Assembly: GCA_029204225.1 (NCBI GenBank)
Contig: CM055096.1
Span: 59,753,534 to 59,817,533 of the forward strand
DNA length: 64,000 nt
Direction: 5' to 3'
Source of the DNA: Diphasiastrum complanatum
Taxonomy: Eukaryota > Streptophyta > Lycopodiopsida > Lycopodiales > Lycopodiaceae
This document shows positions 26,401 to 34,864 of this stretch, in pieces; the stretch's first letter is position 1; each line of letters starts with the position of its first letter. Both the position numbers and the translations under genes were made by a program. The notes beneath the pieces are model-generated. The model had not been told where the DNA came from. It made no database searches and saw only the letters and a program-made list of their open reading frames with translations.

Positions 26401-26793
26401 ATGTCGCAGGTAGTCTGAATTATATTTGATGATTATATGCTAAGTTTTTAGGATTTTTGTAGACTTCCTACTCAATGGCTCTTCTTAGATCAGAAAATAA
26501 TGTCTTACTCTGTTGCAGACTGTTGTATTTTGCTTGGTGGATATCTACCTCCTCCTTGGAAAGGCGTTTGTGCCTCACCTCACTAGCCTAACTAGCACTC
26601 AATTGAGGCTGGTAACTATATATGCAAATCGTATTTCTCAGGTATGTTGTTGGTTTCACATTCAAGGTTTGTGTTTGGTTGTCAGGTGTATACAAAGATG
26701 CTCTCTCCAAGATATTCAGATATTTGAGACACTCATTTCTGTTAAAAATTTGATTTTTGTTTACAGGCACGAACTGGGAATTCCATCACTTAA
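6239..26793 (+). CDS. CLASP: CLASP microtubule-associated protein, 17 visible exons, 5' part outside window
   Basis: CLASP proteins stabilise growing microtubule plus ends and cortical microtubules, using TOG/HEAT domains that bind tubulin. In plants they control cortical array organisation, cell division and cell expansion. Joining 6239-6400, 7824-7921, 10723-10797, 10921-10989, 11241-11326, 11425-11542, 12947-13045, 13176-13539, 17773-19595, 19790-19888, 21558-21662, 21919-21993, 22270-22338, 22469-22537, 26184-26285, 26519-26641 and 26767-26793 gives one open frame of about 1,186 codons with all phases consistent, ending in TAA. It follows Arabidopsis CLASP (about 1,440 residues) nearly exon by exon from the block before EKPIEPIKVYSEKEL. 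Exons 1-8 encode the second TOG region, exon 9 a Ser-rich basic linker plus the third TOG region, and exons 11-17 the C-terminal helical repeats. The first TOG domain (roughly 250-280 residues) is missing from the window. No stop or frameshift was seen, so the gene looks functional. Confidence 0.93.
7824..7921 (+). CDS. CLASP: CLASP visible exon 2
   Basis: This exon encodes ASDYASFAVLLRQLVGPLSV through SSIVKQ, matching the Arabidopsis ATDYSCFRGLLKQLVGPLS block. Acceptor CAG, donor CAG|GTTGCC. The 1.4-kb intron before it shows nothing recognisable. Confidence 0.92.
7922..10722. other. CLASP intron, 2.8 kb, no recognised insert
   Basis: AT-rich sequence with a short alternating purine-pyrimidine tract (about 9460-9500) and no open frame with family motifs. 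It runs from a GT donor to a TTTGCAG acceptor. Confidence 0.6.
10723..10797 (+). CDS. CLASP: CLASP visible exon 3
   Basis: Encodes ACHLLSTLSRELLADFEPCA through ESFIP, a TOG helical repeat conserved with Arabidopsis (ACHLLCLLSKELLGDFEACAETFIP). Exactly 25 codons, phase 0 at both ends. Confidence 0.93.
10921..10989 (+). CDS. CLASP: CLASP visible exon 4
   Basis: Encodes VLLKLVIITVQVIAESADSC then IKT, 23 codons, phase 0. It follows a 123-bp intron with a T-rich acceptor tract ending at 10920. Confidence 0.93.
11241..11326 (+). CDS. CLASP: CLASP visible exon 5
   Basis: Encodes MLRNCRVARLIPRIVDISKN then DRNGVLRA and the first two bases of an Arg codon, matching MLRNCKAARVLPRIAESAKHDRNAILRAR. Donor AAG|GTGTTT. 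Confidence 0.93.
11425..11542 (+). CDS. CLASP: CLASP visible exon 6
   Basis: Completes the Arg codon and encodes CCEYALLVLELWADSPEIQ through RCCVADAMSE. This is one of the most conserved CLASP segments. Donor GAG|GTACCT, phase 0. Confidence 0.93.
11543..12946. other. CLASP intron with (GT)n tract
   Basis: No coding remnant recognised. A perfect (GT)n run lies at about 12333-12350. Two direct copies of gaaacaagaagttt(tg/ca) occur at about 12461-12500. Confidence 0.6.
12947..13045 (+). CDS. CLASP: CLASP visible exon 7
   Basis: Encodes VRATARSCYRLFAKSWPERS then QRLFASFDPVIQR, 33 codons, matching the Arabidopsis VRATARMCYRMFAKTWPDRS block. Donor CGT|GTAAG. Confidence 0.93.
13176..13539 (+). CDS. 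CLASP: CLASP visible exon 8
   Basis: Starts with LINDEDRGFHKRYASP, equivalent to LINEEDGGIHRRHASP, and ends in SLS plus the first base of a Gly codon. It covers the end of the second TOG region and the start of the Ser-rich linker, with an Ala-rich helix (EAAKAAAAVQE) and LLQSSQQRANAIENILRGV. The donor G|GTAAG at 13540 is followed seven bases later by a (GA)n tract belonging to a LINE 3' end. Confidence 0.92.
13547..13645 (-). mobile_element. LINE 3' end copy 1 with (TC)n tail
   Basis: The minus strand reads a 42-base 3' UTR end (13604-13645, including ATGCCTTTTGGCATGG) followed by a pure (TC)n tract of about 57 bases. The same sequence plus (TC)n occurs at 14395-14513 behind LINE coding sequence, so the microsatellite is the element's 3' tail. 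It stops seven bases from the exon 8 splice donor. Confidence 0.72.
14307..14368. repeat. 31-bp tandem duplication in GC-rich minisatellite
   Basis: Two near-identical copies of gagcaccagcgctggcagga plus 11 bases lie head to tail. The GC-rich, GGCGGACAGG-type repeats at 14180-14290 continue the same low-complexity block. Confidence 0.7.
14395..14513 (-). mobile_element. LINE 3' end copy 2 with (TC)n tail
   Basis: On the minus strand the 3' UTR ends TTTGGCATGGAAAAAGACAT then TAATAAAG (a possible polyadenylation signal) and enters a (TC)n tract (14456 down to 14395). The LINE coding fragment lies upstream on the same strand, which ties this tail to the element. Confidence 0.75.
14900..15590 (-). 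pseudogene. LINE ORF2 C-terminal fragment with zinc-finger-like tail
   Basis: Minus-strand frames read LFDRLVTPTAMHK, then after a frameshift EVWCTEF, then TFGQLRVSSHQ-type sequence: LRVSSHQLAIETGRFHDIP, REERICQFYSLGEVESEEHF and FQCPVYYEITRRY. This Cys/His pattern after the reverse transcriptase (IPREERxCxxC...VEsExHF...CPxY) is the zf-RVT-like tail of LINE ORF2 proteins; here the second Cys has become Tyr. A further frameshift near 15070 leads to DPRCVALMVHEMSRLQRDLY, the usual last helix. The fragment stops abruptly at about 15590, which fits the 5' truncation typical of LINE insertions. Confidence 0.78.
15906..15929. repeat. Perfect 24-bp palindrome
   Basis: The sequence TTTCGAAACGGG followed by its exact reverse complement. 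Related GTTTCGAA/CGTTTCAAA motifs recur from 15880 to 16180. Confidence 0.9.
17773..19595 (+). CDS. CLASP: CLASP visible exon 9 (large linker and third TOG region)
   Basis: It begins GLSQSAGGSQHSGVDLPSSR (Gly codon split across the intron) and matches LGVDPPSSRDPPFHAV of Arabidopsis. A long Ser-rich basic linker follows, likely microtubule binding, then NMPGFQRPLLR and the third TOG region from VSLSDVLVEGL to YTPRIEVDVISHLQSKH, with KVMKLF, DDPHHKVAQAAL, FSRLVDPKEVIRQ and LLPALLRSLDEQRS intact. The tail to ALLHQ is a variable Ser/Asn-rich linker. The exon ends CAG|GCAAAG: a GC donor is needed to join phase 0 into exon 10 in line with the homologous IPQILHMINGS segment. The open frame continues 14 more codons past this point, so an alternative donor at about 19616 (TGT|GTGATT) is possible. 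Confidence 0.9.
19790..19888 (+). CDS. CLASP: CLASP visible exon 10
   Basis: Encodes MSKGADEVFKHEKTEALHK then FMEMSHANASGWCQ, 33 codons. It occupies the place of Arabidopsis INGSDGSPSSSKKSGLQQLI...SVWTK, just before YFNQILT. Acceptor TGCAG, donor CAG|GTATTG. Confidence 0.83.
19889..21557. other. CLASP intron with telomere-like tract
   Basis: No coding remnant. A degenerate CCCTAAA/AACCCT-rich segment lies at 21184-21272. Confidence 0.6.
21184..21272. repeat. Degenerate interstitial telomere-like repeat
   Basis: About ten imperfect copies of a (T)AAACCCT-related heptamer (gaaccct, aagccct, taaaccc, gagccctaaa, ctctaaacc) in about 90 bases. Confidence 0.65.
21558..21662 (+). CDS. CLASP: CLASP visible exon 11
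   Basis: Encodes YFNQILTAILETLDDPSQV then NKELALSVIHEMLNNQ, 35 codons, the start of the C-terminal helical repeat region (Arabidopsis YFNQILTVVLEVLDDEDFSIKELALSLISEML). Confidence 0.93.
21919..21993 (+). CDS. CLASP: CLASP visible exon 12
   Basis: Encodes KDNMEDSVEVVLERLLHISK then DSDTK, 25 codons, phase 0, matching KDAMEDSVEIVIEKLLHVSKDTVPK. Confidence 0.93.
22270..22338 (+). CDS. CLASP: CLASP visible exon 13
   Basis: Encodes VKNAADQCLNTVLTRFDPYR then CLT, 23 codons, matching VSTEAEQCLTTVLSQYDPFRCLS. Donor ACG|GTACGT. Confidence 0.93.
22469..22537 (+). CDS. CLASP: CLASP visible exon 14
   Basis: Encodes VVVPLLSCEDEKTLVSCVSC then LTK, 23 codons, matching VIVPLLVTEDEKTLVACINCLTK. Confidence 0.93.
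22538..26183. other. CLASP intron, 3.6 kb, containing an antisense gypsy pol
   Basis: The first 0.8 kb and the stretch 23350-23990 show nothing certain. The rest is a decayed minus-strand Ty3/gypsy pol (about 24020-26050). Confidence 0.75.
24020..26050 (-). pseudogene. Decayed Ty3/gypsy pol (RT, RNase H, integrase, chromodomain-like end)
   Basis: Minus-strand frames read, in order: DQLDKNFMFSKTDLQACYGQ and DKYKTSYHTDSGLL (RT palm, about 25880-25760), VMPFGIRNGPPTF (25745), FILETDAASVSLGAILCQK (RNase H start, about 25290-25230), a decayed HHCC/integrase region, and IDEATQFF near 24090, equivalent to the DEATWE block of the chromodomain-like C-terminus. Many stops and frameshifts separate these blocks. 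Gene order confirms a single antisense element inserted in the CLASP intron and long inactive. No LTRs were recognised. Confidence 0.8.
26184..26285 (+). CDS. CLASP: CLASP visible exon 15
   Basis: Encodes IVGHLSQEELMSRLSSFLP through QNADVRK, 34 codons, matching LVGRLSQEELMDQLSSFLPAVFEAFGSQSADVRK. It splices correctly across the gypsy-filled intron. Confidence 0.93.
26519..26641 (+). CDS. CLASP: CLASP visible exon 16
   Basis: Encodes TVVFCLVDIYLLLGKAFVPH through LVTIYANRISQ, 41 codons, the conserved C-terminal helices. Confidence 0.93.
26767..26793 (+). CDS. CLASP: CLASP terminal exon and stop
   Basis: Encodes ARTGNSIT and TAA, corresponding to the ARNGAPID tail of Arabidopsis CLASP. A TTTACAG acceptor precedes it. 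Confidence 0.9.
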   Translation, partial: ARTGNSIT

Positions 26794-28190
26794 AAAAAGG
26801 AAGGGGCCTCTATGAGCCTTGCCAGTTAGGAGTACAGAGAAAAAAAAATTGGGCCTGAAAATTTTGTCACAAAATGGTTGCAAATGATGTAGCCAACACC
26901 TATAACGTCAAAGGAGAAGTAACGAGCAGTATTTGTTTGTAGGATGCTGCCAATTGAAGACAACTTGACTTCATGCCATTCTTGTGATACATTATAACCA
27001 CTGAGGTGCACAAAGTCGAAACATGTGCTGTGCATTGTCTGCTATACTCAATACTTGCACACACATAGTCATACTGCCATGAAGTCAGAGCCATTTATAT
27101 TGTGCATCCAAGTAAGTTTGGTCTCAGAAAGTGCGAGGAGCTGCACATTTTATTATTGCATGTATGTGTGGGTGGGTGTGTGCATAGATTCTTTTTCTAT
27201 ATCTGGGTATCAATGGTTACTAGAGTTTGGTGTTCGTGGTTACCTGAATGTTGTTAAAGACTGTAAACATGCTATTTTTTAGACAAAATCTGGAAGTCAT
27301 CACTCTATTTTTGTATTTTGATCTGTATTTCTAAGCATTCTTTGAATGTATCGTTATCATAAAATTATGTCTAGTTTAGGTGTTCATAAACATCTGACAT
27401 CATCCGAGAATCTACCTCTTTTGAGGGGGCCAATTTAGAGACTCATATATAGTACTGATGGAGGGTGTTTAGCTTACATGCATAATATGGTAACTTATAT
27501 AAAAATTGATTACTCGTGTACCAAGGAGCCGATAATAAGTATCCTTAGCATAAATTCTGTAAGTTGTTCAACCGTAAAATGCTACAGATGGTGGTTGTTG
27601 GTTTGGCTTATTAGAGTTTGTATCAAGATTCTTTTATGAAGATATTTAGGTGTGGAGGAACCTTGGAGATTGGGAGCCTTTCACTTTTGAAAAAGCCGTA
27701 AGCCAGATATTAAAAGAAAAAATGATAAATTAATAGATGATGTTGGAGTTGGAGTTGGAGTTGGAGTTGGAGTTGGCTGTGAGGTTAAGTTAGGGAGTGC
27801 AATTTATAATGAGCGATATGTAATGTATTGTCAATAATGAGGAATGTTCGATCACCATGTGGTTCCATTGCAGAATATGACACAAGAAGAAGAGGAAGAG
27901 ATATGATGGGATCTACAAACATAAGTCAAACTAGTGGTTGTTTTGTTAGAAACGTGTTGTAGTTAAAAAATCATCCAATCTCCTCTTTGTATTTAGCTTT
28001 TCCTTAACTCAAGTTTAACATATTAATCTCTTTTTTCAGTTTGGAACTCGTTCTAAAAATAGGTTCTTTCCATTATTATATAATAAGACTTTGAAAAGTT
28101 TCCAGCACATATCTAACAATGATTTTTGGCATGCTTCACTTTTGAAAATTACATGCACCCTATACATCAACATGCAATTGGTTAGAGATC
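26794..28190. other. CLASP 3' UTR and intergenic DNA
   Basis: No coding content recognised. A (TTGGAG)n hexamer minisatellite of about six units lies at 27742-27775. The exact polyadenylation site cannot be placed. Confidence 0.5.
27742..27775. repeat. (GTTGGA)n minisatellite
   Basis: About six head-to-tail copies of the hexamer GTTGGA. Confidence 0.9.
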
Positions 28191-28191
28191 T

Positions 28192-28473
28192 CTAGATCAT
28201 ATATTGATCTATAGTATGGATGTATTGATTCATTAGCCAAGTGATGACGCATGGCAAAATCCAAAAGCTTTGATTGAGATCCAATAGTGAAGGATCAAAC
28301 TTAAATTGGGCACTATTCATGCTTGGAATTTGAAAGCATACCTTTAGTTTAGGATGATGTGTTATGTGTTTTGGAGGTATATTAGCATAGAGACACTCAA
28401 ATGGACACAAATTCAAGGTTTTTTTGTACGAGTAATAGATGTGATTTAAGCATGCCAATGCCCATTCGATCAA
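28192..28473 (-). pseudogene. Possible integrase-derived fragment (low certainty)
   Basis: The minus-strand frame contains WALACLNHIYYSYKKTLNLC and PFECLYANIPPKH, reminiscent of the 'LAEFAYNxxxHxxTxxSPFExxYG' segment late in gypsy integrase. No other integrase motif is visible, and the rest of the frame is uninformative. Confidence 0.3.
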
Positions 28474-28571
28474 CCTATAGTGACCATTTCATTCCCAACA
28501 GGCCTTGCCTAGCTTAAAAAATCTTTGTTTAGAACAAGCCTTGTGCCACAAGCATGGATGCCACACAGGAT

Positions 28572-28740
28572 CACCAACCTATATAATGCTTTTAAGATCA
28601 TAGCCTTTGGTTAGCAATATAAATGCTCATGACTCCAAACAAAGCACATACTTATTCCCAACAAGTCAAGTTCAACATATATAATGCTTGTAAGATCAGA
28701 GCCTTTGGTTAGCAATAGAGATGCTCTCGACTCTTGACAA
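28572..28740. repeat. Imperfect direct repeat, about 100-bp period
   Basis: Two copies of atataatgctt...aagatca.agcctttggttagcaata...atgctc..gactc occur about 99 bases apart (about 28576-28635 and 28676-28735). Confidence 0.75.
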
Positions 28741-28994
28741 ATCAGAATCGAAACTATGAACAACAAGACTGAATTATAGTATCTTGTTGAATTTGACAAA
28801 TGTGCAATGAACAAATTAATACCACTAACATATGCTTGTGTTTTTCAGCATTTATGTTTAATTGTAAAAGATGATGAATAAGACAAAGACCGTTTCTTTT
28901 ATAAGTAGCTTTCTACTACACAAGACAAATATTGACAAACATGTATGCTTGCTTGTATTGTCAATAAAAGAGCAACATGTGATAGGAGAAAATC

Positions 28995-29496
28995 AAAGTG
29001 TATATATAGAGGCATATTTGGCCACAATCATTATGAAACATCAATCTTGATTTTGGAAGCAATTTTGTGTAATTCTCTCTATTTGTCTACATTTGTTTTG
29101 ATTGTTTTGAGGTTCTATCATAGTGTATTTTATTTTCAGGTTGGAGTCCGTACTTTGATATGGTTTCACACGTGTGAAACCATCAAGTACATGTACCTTC
29201 ATTAATGATTGTTCTTGTTAGGATTTTATGTCTAGAATTGATCTAGATTGATCTTAATCTTATGTAGATTGATAGATCAAGTAAATCTAACATCCAATTA
29301 AAAAGACTTTAGGCCTTTTTGCGGAACTTTTAATGTCGCAAGGCCTAAATGTCAAGTTAGTGAATAAACTTGGGTTTCCCTCCAATTTGGATGGTTTTAA
29401 CTCTTTTTTAAATTTGAATAATTAGGGAAGGTAGAAATGGACCAATAGGATTCAGAGGCCAGGGTTCTCTCTTGGTCCATTTTATAGTTTTCCACA
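28995..29496 (+). repeat. Copia-1 5' LTR, mosaic and lacking the matching U3
   Basis: From aaagtgtatatatagaggc (28995; TATA box at about 29000) to about 29302 it matches the 3' LTR at 34506-34810. From about 29303 to 29474 it instead matches a different repeat at 39935-40107, then it returns to cttggtccattttatagttt and the CA end at 29496. Upstream of 28995 the sequence does not match the 3' LTR U3. It contains a perfect 24-bp palindrome at 29160-29183. Confidence 0.82.
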
Positions 29497-29509
29497 TGGT
29501 ATCAGAGCC
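29497..29509 (+). other. Copia-1 primer binding site
   Basis: TGGTATCAGAGCC follows the LTR CA terminus directly and is the exact complement expected for initiator Met-tRNA priming. Confidence 0.92.
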
Positions 29510-30026
29510 AAGTACAAGAGGTTTTATTGAAATTGATAGGGTTGATCCAAATCAAAGCCAAAATTAGCAAGTTTTAGGAAACTAGCCAATTTTTTGTGTA
29601 GCGAGTTGGATTTGATAGATATTCTCAAAATTTTTGGACCAGAACTTGTTGTGGGCTGTAGGAACACTTTTCACACGTGTGAGGCCATACAGCTCCGATT
29701 TTGACTGAGAAAATTCAAAAAATTGTACAATTTGACTCACACACCCAATTTGAGAGATTTTTAGTGCAAAATCAAGCATTTTCAATAGAGAATCTAATCC
29801 CTTGATTAGTTCTTGGATTAGATCAGCCAAAAAATTAAAATTGAAGGTTGAATTAGGAGCATTAAATGATTTTCTTTGATTTTTTGAGTGCATGTTGAAG
29901 TTGAAGAGAGATATTGCTAAAAATCATTGATTCAAGAGTGATTTTGCAAGTTTGAGACTAGAATCTAGATTTTCATCATTCTAGATTGGTTCATGAGTGA
30001 TAGGATTGTGTCTATAAGCTTTCTAA

Positions 30027-33000
30027 TTGCTAGAAGACTTTAGGTTCATATCTCTTAGAGAAACCATAAGAGTTTCTAGTGTTTTTTCACATTCATTGGG
30101 TGATTTTTTGCTTGAAGCTACTGAAAGGCTTACGTCCACTAATTATGCTAATTGGATAGTTCGAATGGAGTCTTTGATTGTACTTCATGATCTTTATGAC
30201 ATAGTACTTGAGGAGGAAGTAGAACCTCAAGGAGGAGTTGAATTGGTAAAGTACAAGAAAAGATGTAGAGTTGCATTACATTGCATAAAGATGAATGTAA
30301 GTAATGAACTTTTGAAGGAAATCTCATCTTGTACCACATCCAAAGAGACGTGAGATTCATTAAAAGCAATTTATGGATCAAAGAATACTTCAAGGATACT
30401 CATGCTTAGGAATCAAATCCTTCAAAGCATGAAAGAAAGTAGTGAAAGTGCCCAAAATTATGTCTTTAGGATCAAATCTTTGAATAAGGAGTTGTCTTCT
30501 ATAGATGATAAAATCAAAGATGATGAATTAGTTCAAATCATTTTGAATGGATTAGGAGATGATTATTTCAATCTTGTTAAAACCTTTGCTATTCAAGATT
30601 CACTTCCTAGTATTGAAAAACTTCAAAGTGTGCTTGTAAGTGAGGAGAGTAGAATGCTTCATATCAAAAGTAGGATGAGTTCCTTATCTTTGAATGATGG
30701 TGATGAAAAAGCTAACTTTTCTTTGAAAGGCAAGAAGAAAAAGTTTCCATCCAAGAAGACTCAAGACATGGGGATGGAGAACAAAGATGGAACATCAAGT
30801 TCCAAAGACAAGAGCAAGAAGGACAAGAAGAAGCTAAAGTGTTTCTTTTGTGGAAAAAAAAGACATTTTGCATTCGAGAGCTACAAGAAGAAGAATGCCC
30901 AAGAGAAGGACAATCAAGGCAATCTTGTGCTTGAGGAAGAGGAGGAAGAAGGCAAACTATCTTTGATGGTATTCTCACCACAAACATCTAATCAAGACAC
31001 TTGGTGGATTTATAGTGGGGCAAGCTCTCACATGACTCACCAAAAAGACTACTTTTATAATCTACTTTCTTACAATAGCTCTAAGAGATTTATCTTCACT
31101 GCAAGTGATCAAGAATGTGAGATTGTAGGTGTTGGATCCATTCTTTTATGTCTAGGATCATCTAAAAAAGTAGATCTAGACAATGTTCTTTATGTACCTT
31201 CAATTACAAAGAACTTGTTGAGTGTAGGACAACTTATGGATAGTGGATTAGATGTACATTTCAAGCATGGAGAATGTTCTATCTTGAAAGATGAAAAATG
31301 TATTGCTAGTGGTTTCAAGCAAGGGAGGTTATTCAAATTGGATGCTAATGTGATGGTTGGAAGTGTGAACATGGCAAGGGAGGAGCTCACTCAAGTGAAA
31401 TTATGGCACAAAAGGTTAGGCCATCCTAACTACAAAGCTATGGAGACCATGGTGACAAAGGAGCTAGCAAGTGGACTTCCCAAAACCATATCCAAGTGTG
31501 GCAAGCTTTGTGAAGCTTGTGGACTCTTCATATCTCATAAGCTACCTTTCAAGAGATCTTTGACAAAATCTAACTCTCCTCTTGACCTTATACACTCGGA
31601 TGTTCATTCATTTTCACATGAATCAAATGGTGGAGCTCTTATGTATGTCACTTTTATTGATGATAGATCAAGATACTCTTGGGTTTATCTCTTGTCTAAG
31701 AAAAGTGAAGTTTTTGAGTCCTTTGTAAAGCTCAAAACTCTTGTGGAAAGCAACTTGATACTAGCTTGAAAGTATTAAGAAGTGATAATGGAGGGGAGTA
31801 CATCTCCAATAGGCTGAAAGAGTTTTGTGAAACTAATGGCATTAGGAGAGAGTTTACTTGCACATATACTCCGCAACAAAATGGAGTAGCTGAGAGAAAG
31901 AATAGGACATGATGTGAGTGTGCTAAAGCTATGAGATTAGATGCATCCCTTCCTATTTCATTTTGGGGAGAAGCTATTTTATGTGCAAACTTTCTATGTA
32001 ATAGATTGACAAATAGTGCCATTAAAGGACTTACACCTTATGAAGTATTGTTTGGCAAAAAGCCAAATCTTAGTGATTTGAAATTTTTTGGATGTACTTG
32101 TTATGTACATATTCCTTTAGAAACAAGGAAAAAAGAAGATGCCACTTCTTTCAAAGGCATCTTTGTTGGTTATAGTGAAACTAAGAAAGCTTATAGGATA
32201 TTTGATCCTATTACCAAAAAATTTGTTGTAAGTAGAGATGTACTTTTTGATGAATCTCTCCAAGCCAAAAGAAAGGTGACTTCCAACAACACTCAACTTG
32301 TCAAGGATCATCCTATGGCCGAGGAGGAGCTTCATGAAGATGAAGACCAAGTGGAACTTACTCAAAGTCCAAGGATGCCAAGAAGATCAACAAGGACAAG
32401 GATTGAGCCATCAAGGCTCACTTATAGTGACAAAGGGAAGCAAAGGGAATATTCTCAACTATTCAGCTGTTATACTTTCTTGACTACTATGCTTGAAGAA
32501 CCAACTAGTTTTGAGGAAGCAAATAAGTCTCAATATTGGAGGAAAGCTATGCAAGTAGAGTTTGATGCATTAATGGAAAATCAAACTTGGAAGCTTGTTG
32601 ATTTACCTTATGGAAAAAAACCTCTTACTTGTAAATGGATATAAGATTGAAATATAATCAAGATGGTTCCATTCATAAGTACAAAGCTAGACTTGTAGCA
32701 AAAGGTTTTTTGCAAGTCAAAGACATAGATTATGATGAAACCTTTCCACCTGTTGCAAAGCTTGTGACCATTAGATTAATCACATGTCTTGCTACTTCTT
32801 TCAAATGGGAGCTCTTCCAACTTGATGTGACAAATGCTTTCTTGAATGGATTCTTGGAAGAGGAAATCTACATGTGCCAACCCAAGGGCTTCATCAAAGA
32901 TGGAGAAGAAGACAAGGTGTGTTTCTTGAAGAAGAGTCTTTATGGACTCAAGCAAGCACCAAGAGCATGGTACTCTAGGTTGCATTCCTATCTTATTTCC

Positions 33001-34027
33001 ATTAGATATGTTGTAAGTTTTTATTAACATCATTGTACTACAAATGTAATGATGGGAAGATCATTATCTTAGTTTTATGTGTTGATGACATTATACTCAC
33101 AGGAAATGATCTAGATGGCATCAAAAATGTAAAAATTTCCTTGTCTAGTGAATTTAGGATGGTAGATCTAGAAATTTTTAAAGTTATACTTGGAATAAAA
33201 GTCACTAGAAGTAATGACTTCAATCTAAGTATGCTAGATCAATCTTAGCAAAATTTGGCATAATTGATTGTAAAGGAGTTGAAACTCCCATGGAACTAAG
33301 TGTAAAAGTTTCTAAGGAAAGTGATGAAGCATCCTTTGAGGACATCACTACCTATAGAATGCTTATTGGTTCCTTGATATACTTAACCATCACTAGACCA
33401 GATCTTAGTTTTTGTGTTGGCAAATTGAGTCAATACATGCAAAGTCCATTAATATGTCATTGGAAAGGAGCAAAAAGGGTGTTAAGGTACATCTCGGCTA
33501 CAAAAGACTTTGACATAGTTTATGAAAGGAATAATATTTGTTTAAGAGCATATTCGGACTCAAGTTTTGCAGGCTTGGATAGAAGATCCATAAGTGCATT
33601 TGCTACATTCTTATGTGGAGGAGCTATATCTTGGCTTTCCAAAAAGCAAGATACCATCTCTCTTTCATCAATAGAATCCAAATATAAAGCTATGACATCA
33701 ACAACAAAGGAGGTTCTTTGGCTTAAAAGGCTTTTGGAGGAGCTACATGTGATCAAGGATGAAGACATTCCATGCATATATTGTGAAAATCAACCAGCTC
33801 AACAACTTGCAAACAATCCAGTCTTCCATGCTCGAACAAAGCACATTGAGATTTCACATCATTTCGTGAGGGAGAAAGTGCAAGCAAAGGAGATCAAGCT
33901 TATTCATGTTTCATCATCAGATTGCATTGCTGATATACTCACCAAGGCATTGCCTAAAGATCCATTTGTAAAATTAAGATTGGCTCTTGGAGTTATAGAT
34001 AGATCTATGCTAGATTTACCAACCTAG
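30027..34027 (+). pseudogene. Ty1/copia gag-pol polyprotein, multiply inactivated (copia-1)
   Basis: The polyprotein would supply capsid, protease, integrase, reverse transcriptase and RNase H. Gag (LTSTNYANWIVRMESL, 30130) shares a frame with protease and integrase and is broken only by a TGG-to-TGA stop at 30351. The zinc knuckle (about 30838) has its last Cys changed to Ser. Protease reads WIYSGASSHM: the catalytic Asp is Tyr. Integrase has LWHKRLGHPN, CGKLCEAC, LDLIHSD, then a 1-bp deletion near 31750 and a TGA at 31910. RT has frameshifts at about 32640, 33028 and 33228 plus a TAA at 33025, and its YVDD box is CVDD. RNase H has SKY for AEY and YCENQ for the usual CDNQ. It ends in TAG at 34027, followed by the PPT and 3' LTR. 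It is closely related to element G. Confidence 0.93.
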
Positions 34028-34041
34028 AGTTTTGAGGAGTG

Positions 34042-34864
34042 TGACAATGAAAAAATCATACTTGGATAAGGCCAAAATCTTGTATATAGGATAAACACAC
34101 ATGTGTGGATCCTGTTCCCATGTGTAAAATTAGTGTACTTGTCATGTACCATAATCATATATGTTGTACATATGATTTAATTCAAGTTCTAGTGGCTAAA
34201 AAGATAAAAAACTAGTTTTCTAGATATATGACACATGGCATCAATCTATTGATTGCATGAGCCAAATACTTTGAATAGGTGTCACATCCCATGTGTAGAG
34301 GACAACTCACACATACTGTGGAAAAAGCTGAAGTAGGCGAGTTTTTGCTTCTAGAAGATTTCTATGAAGATTTCCATATAGTAGGAAATTGGACCAAAAA
34401 TGCCCAAAATAGAAAGTTTGATCCAAGTGCCAAAATTTCCATGATGATGACAAAGCATCTTCACACATGTGAGATCTGATGCATGAATAGTACCTCGAAC
34501 TCCAAAAAGTGTATATATAGAGGCATATTTGGCCACAATCAATATGAAACATCAATCTTGATTCTGGAAGCAATTTTGTGTAATTCTCTCTATTTGTCTA
34601 CATTTGTTTTGATTATTTTGAGGTTCTATCATAGTGTACTTTATTTTCAGGTTGGAGTCCGTACTCTGACAGGGTTTCACACGTGTGAAACCAGCAAGTA
34701 CATTTACCTTCATTAATGATTTTTCTTGTTAGGTTTTTATGTCTAGAATTGATCTAGATTGATCTTAATCTTATGTGGATTGATGGATCAGGTAAATCTA
34801 ACATCCAATCCCTATTGAGGATCAGATTAGGATCCACTCTTGGTCCATTTTGTACTTTTCCACA
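34042..34864 (+). repeat. Copia-1 3' LTR
   Basis: It starts TGACAATG after the purine-rich ttttgaggagtg and ends ccaca at 34864. It contains the TATA box (about 34511), a perfect GGTTTCACACGTGTGAAACC palindrome (34673-34692) and acatgtgtgg/cccatgtgt motifs in U3. It abuts C1 integrase sequence directly. Confidence 0.85.

Noticed and set aside
6239-26793. CLASP as a pseudogene because of many transposon-filled introns
   Set aside because: All 17 exons are open, in consistent phase, with conserved splice sites and the expected C-terminus.
27742-27775. GTTGGA repeats and other short tandem tracts as a CRISPR array
   Set aside because: Units are contiguous without spacers, and the genome is eukaryotic.
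28192-28473. Confident gypsy integrase call
   Set aside because: Only one weak integrase-like block is visible with no catalytic residues, so it is listed with low confidence only.
29303-29474. The 170-bp block as a SINE
   Set aside because: No A/B boxes or poly(A)-like tail were seen, and in element D it is an integral part of the LTR with TATA box just downstream.
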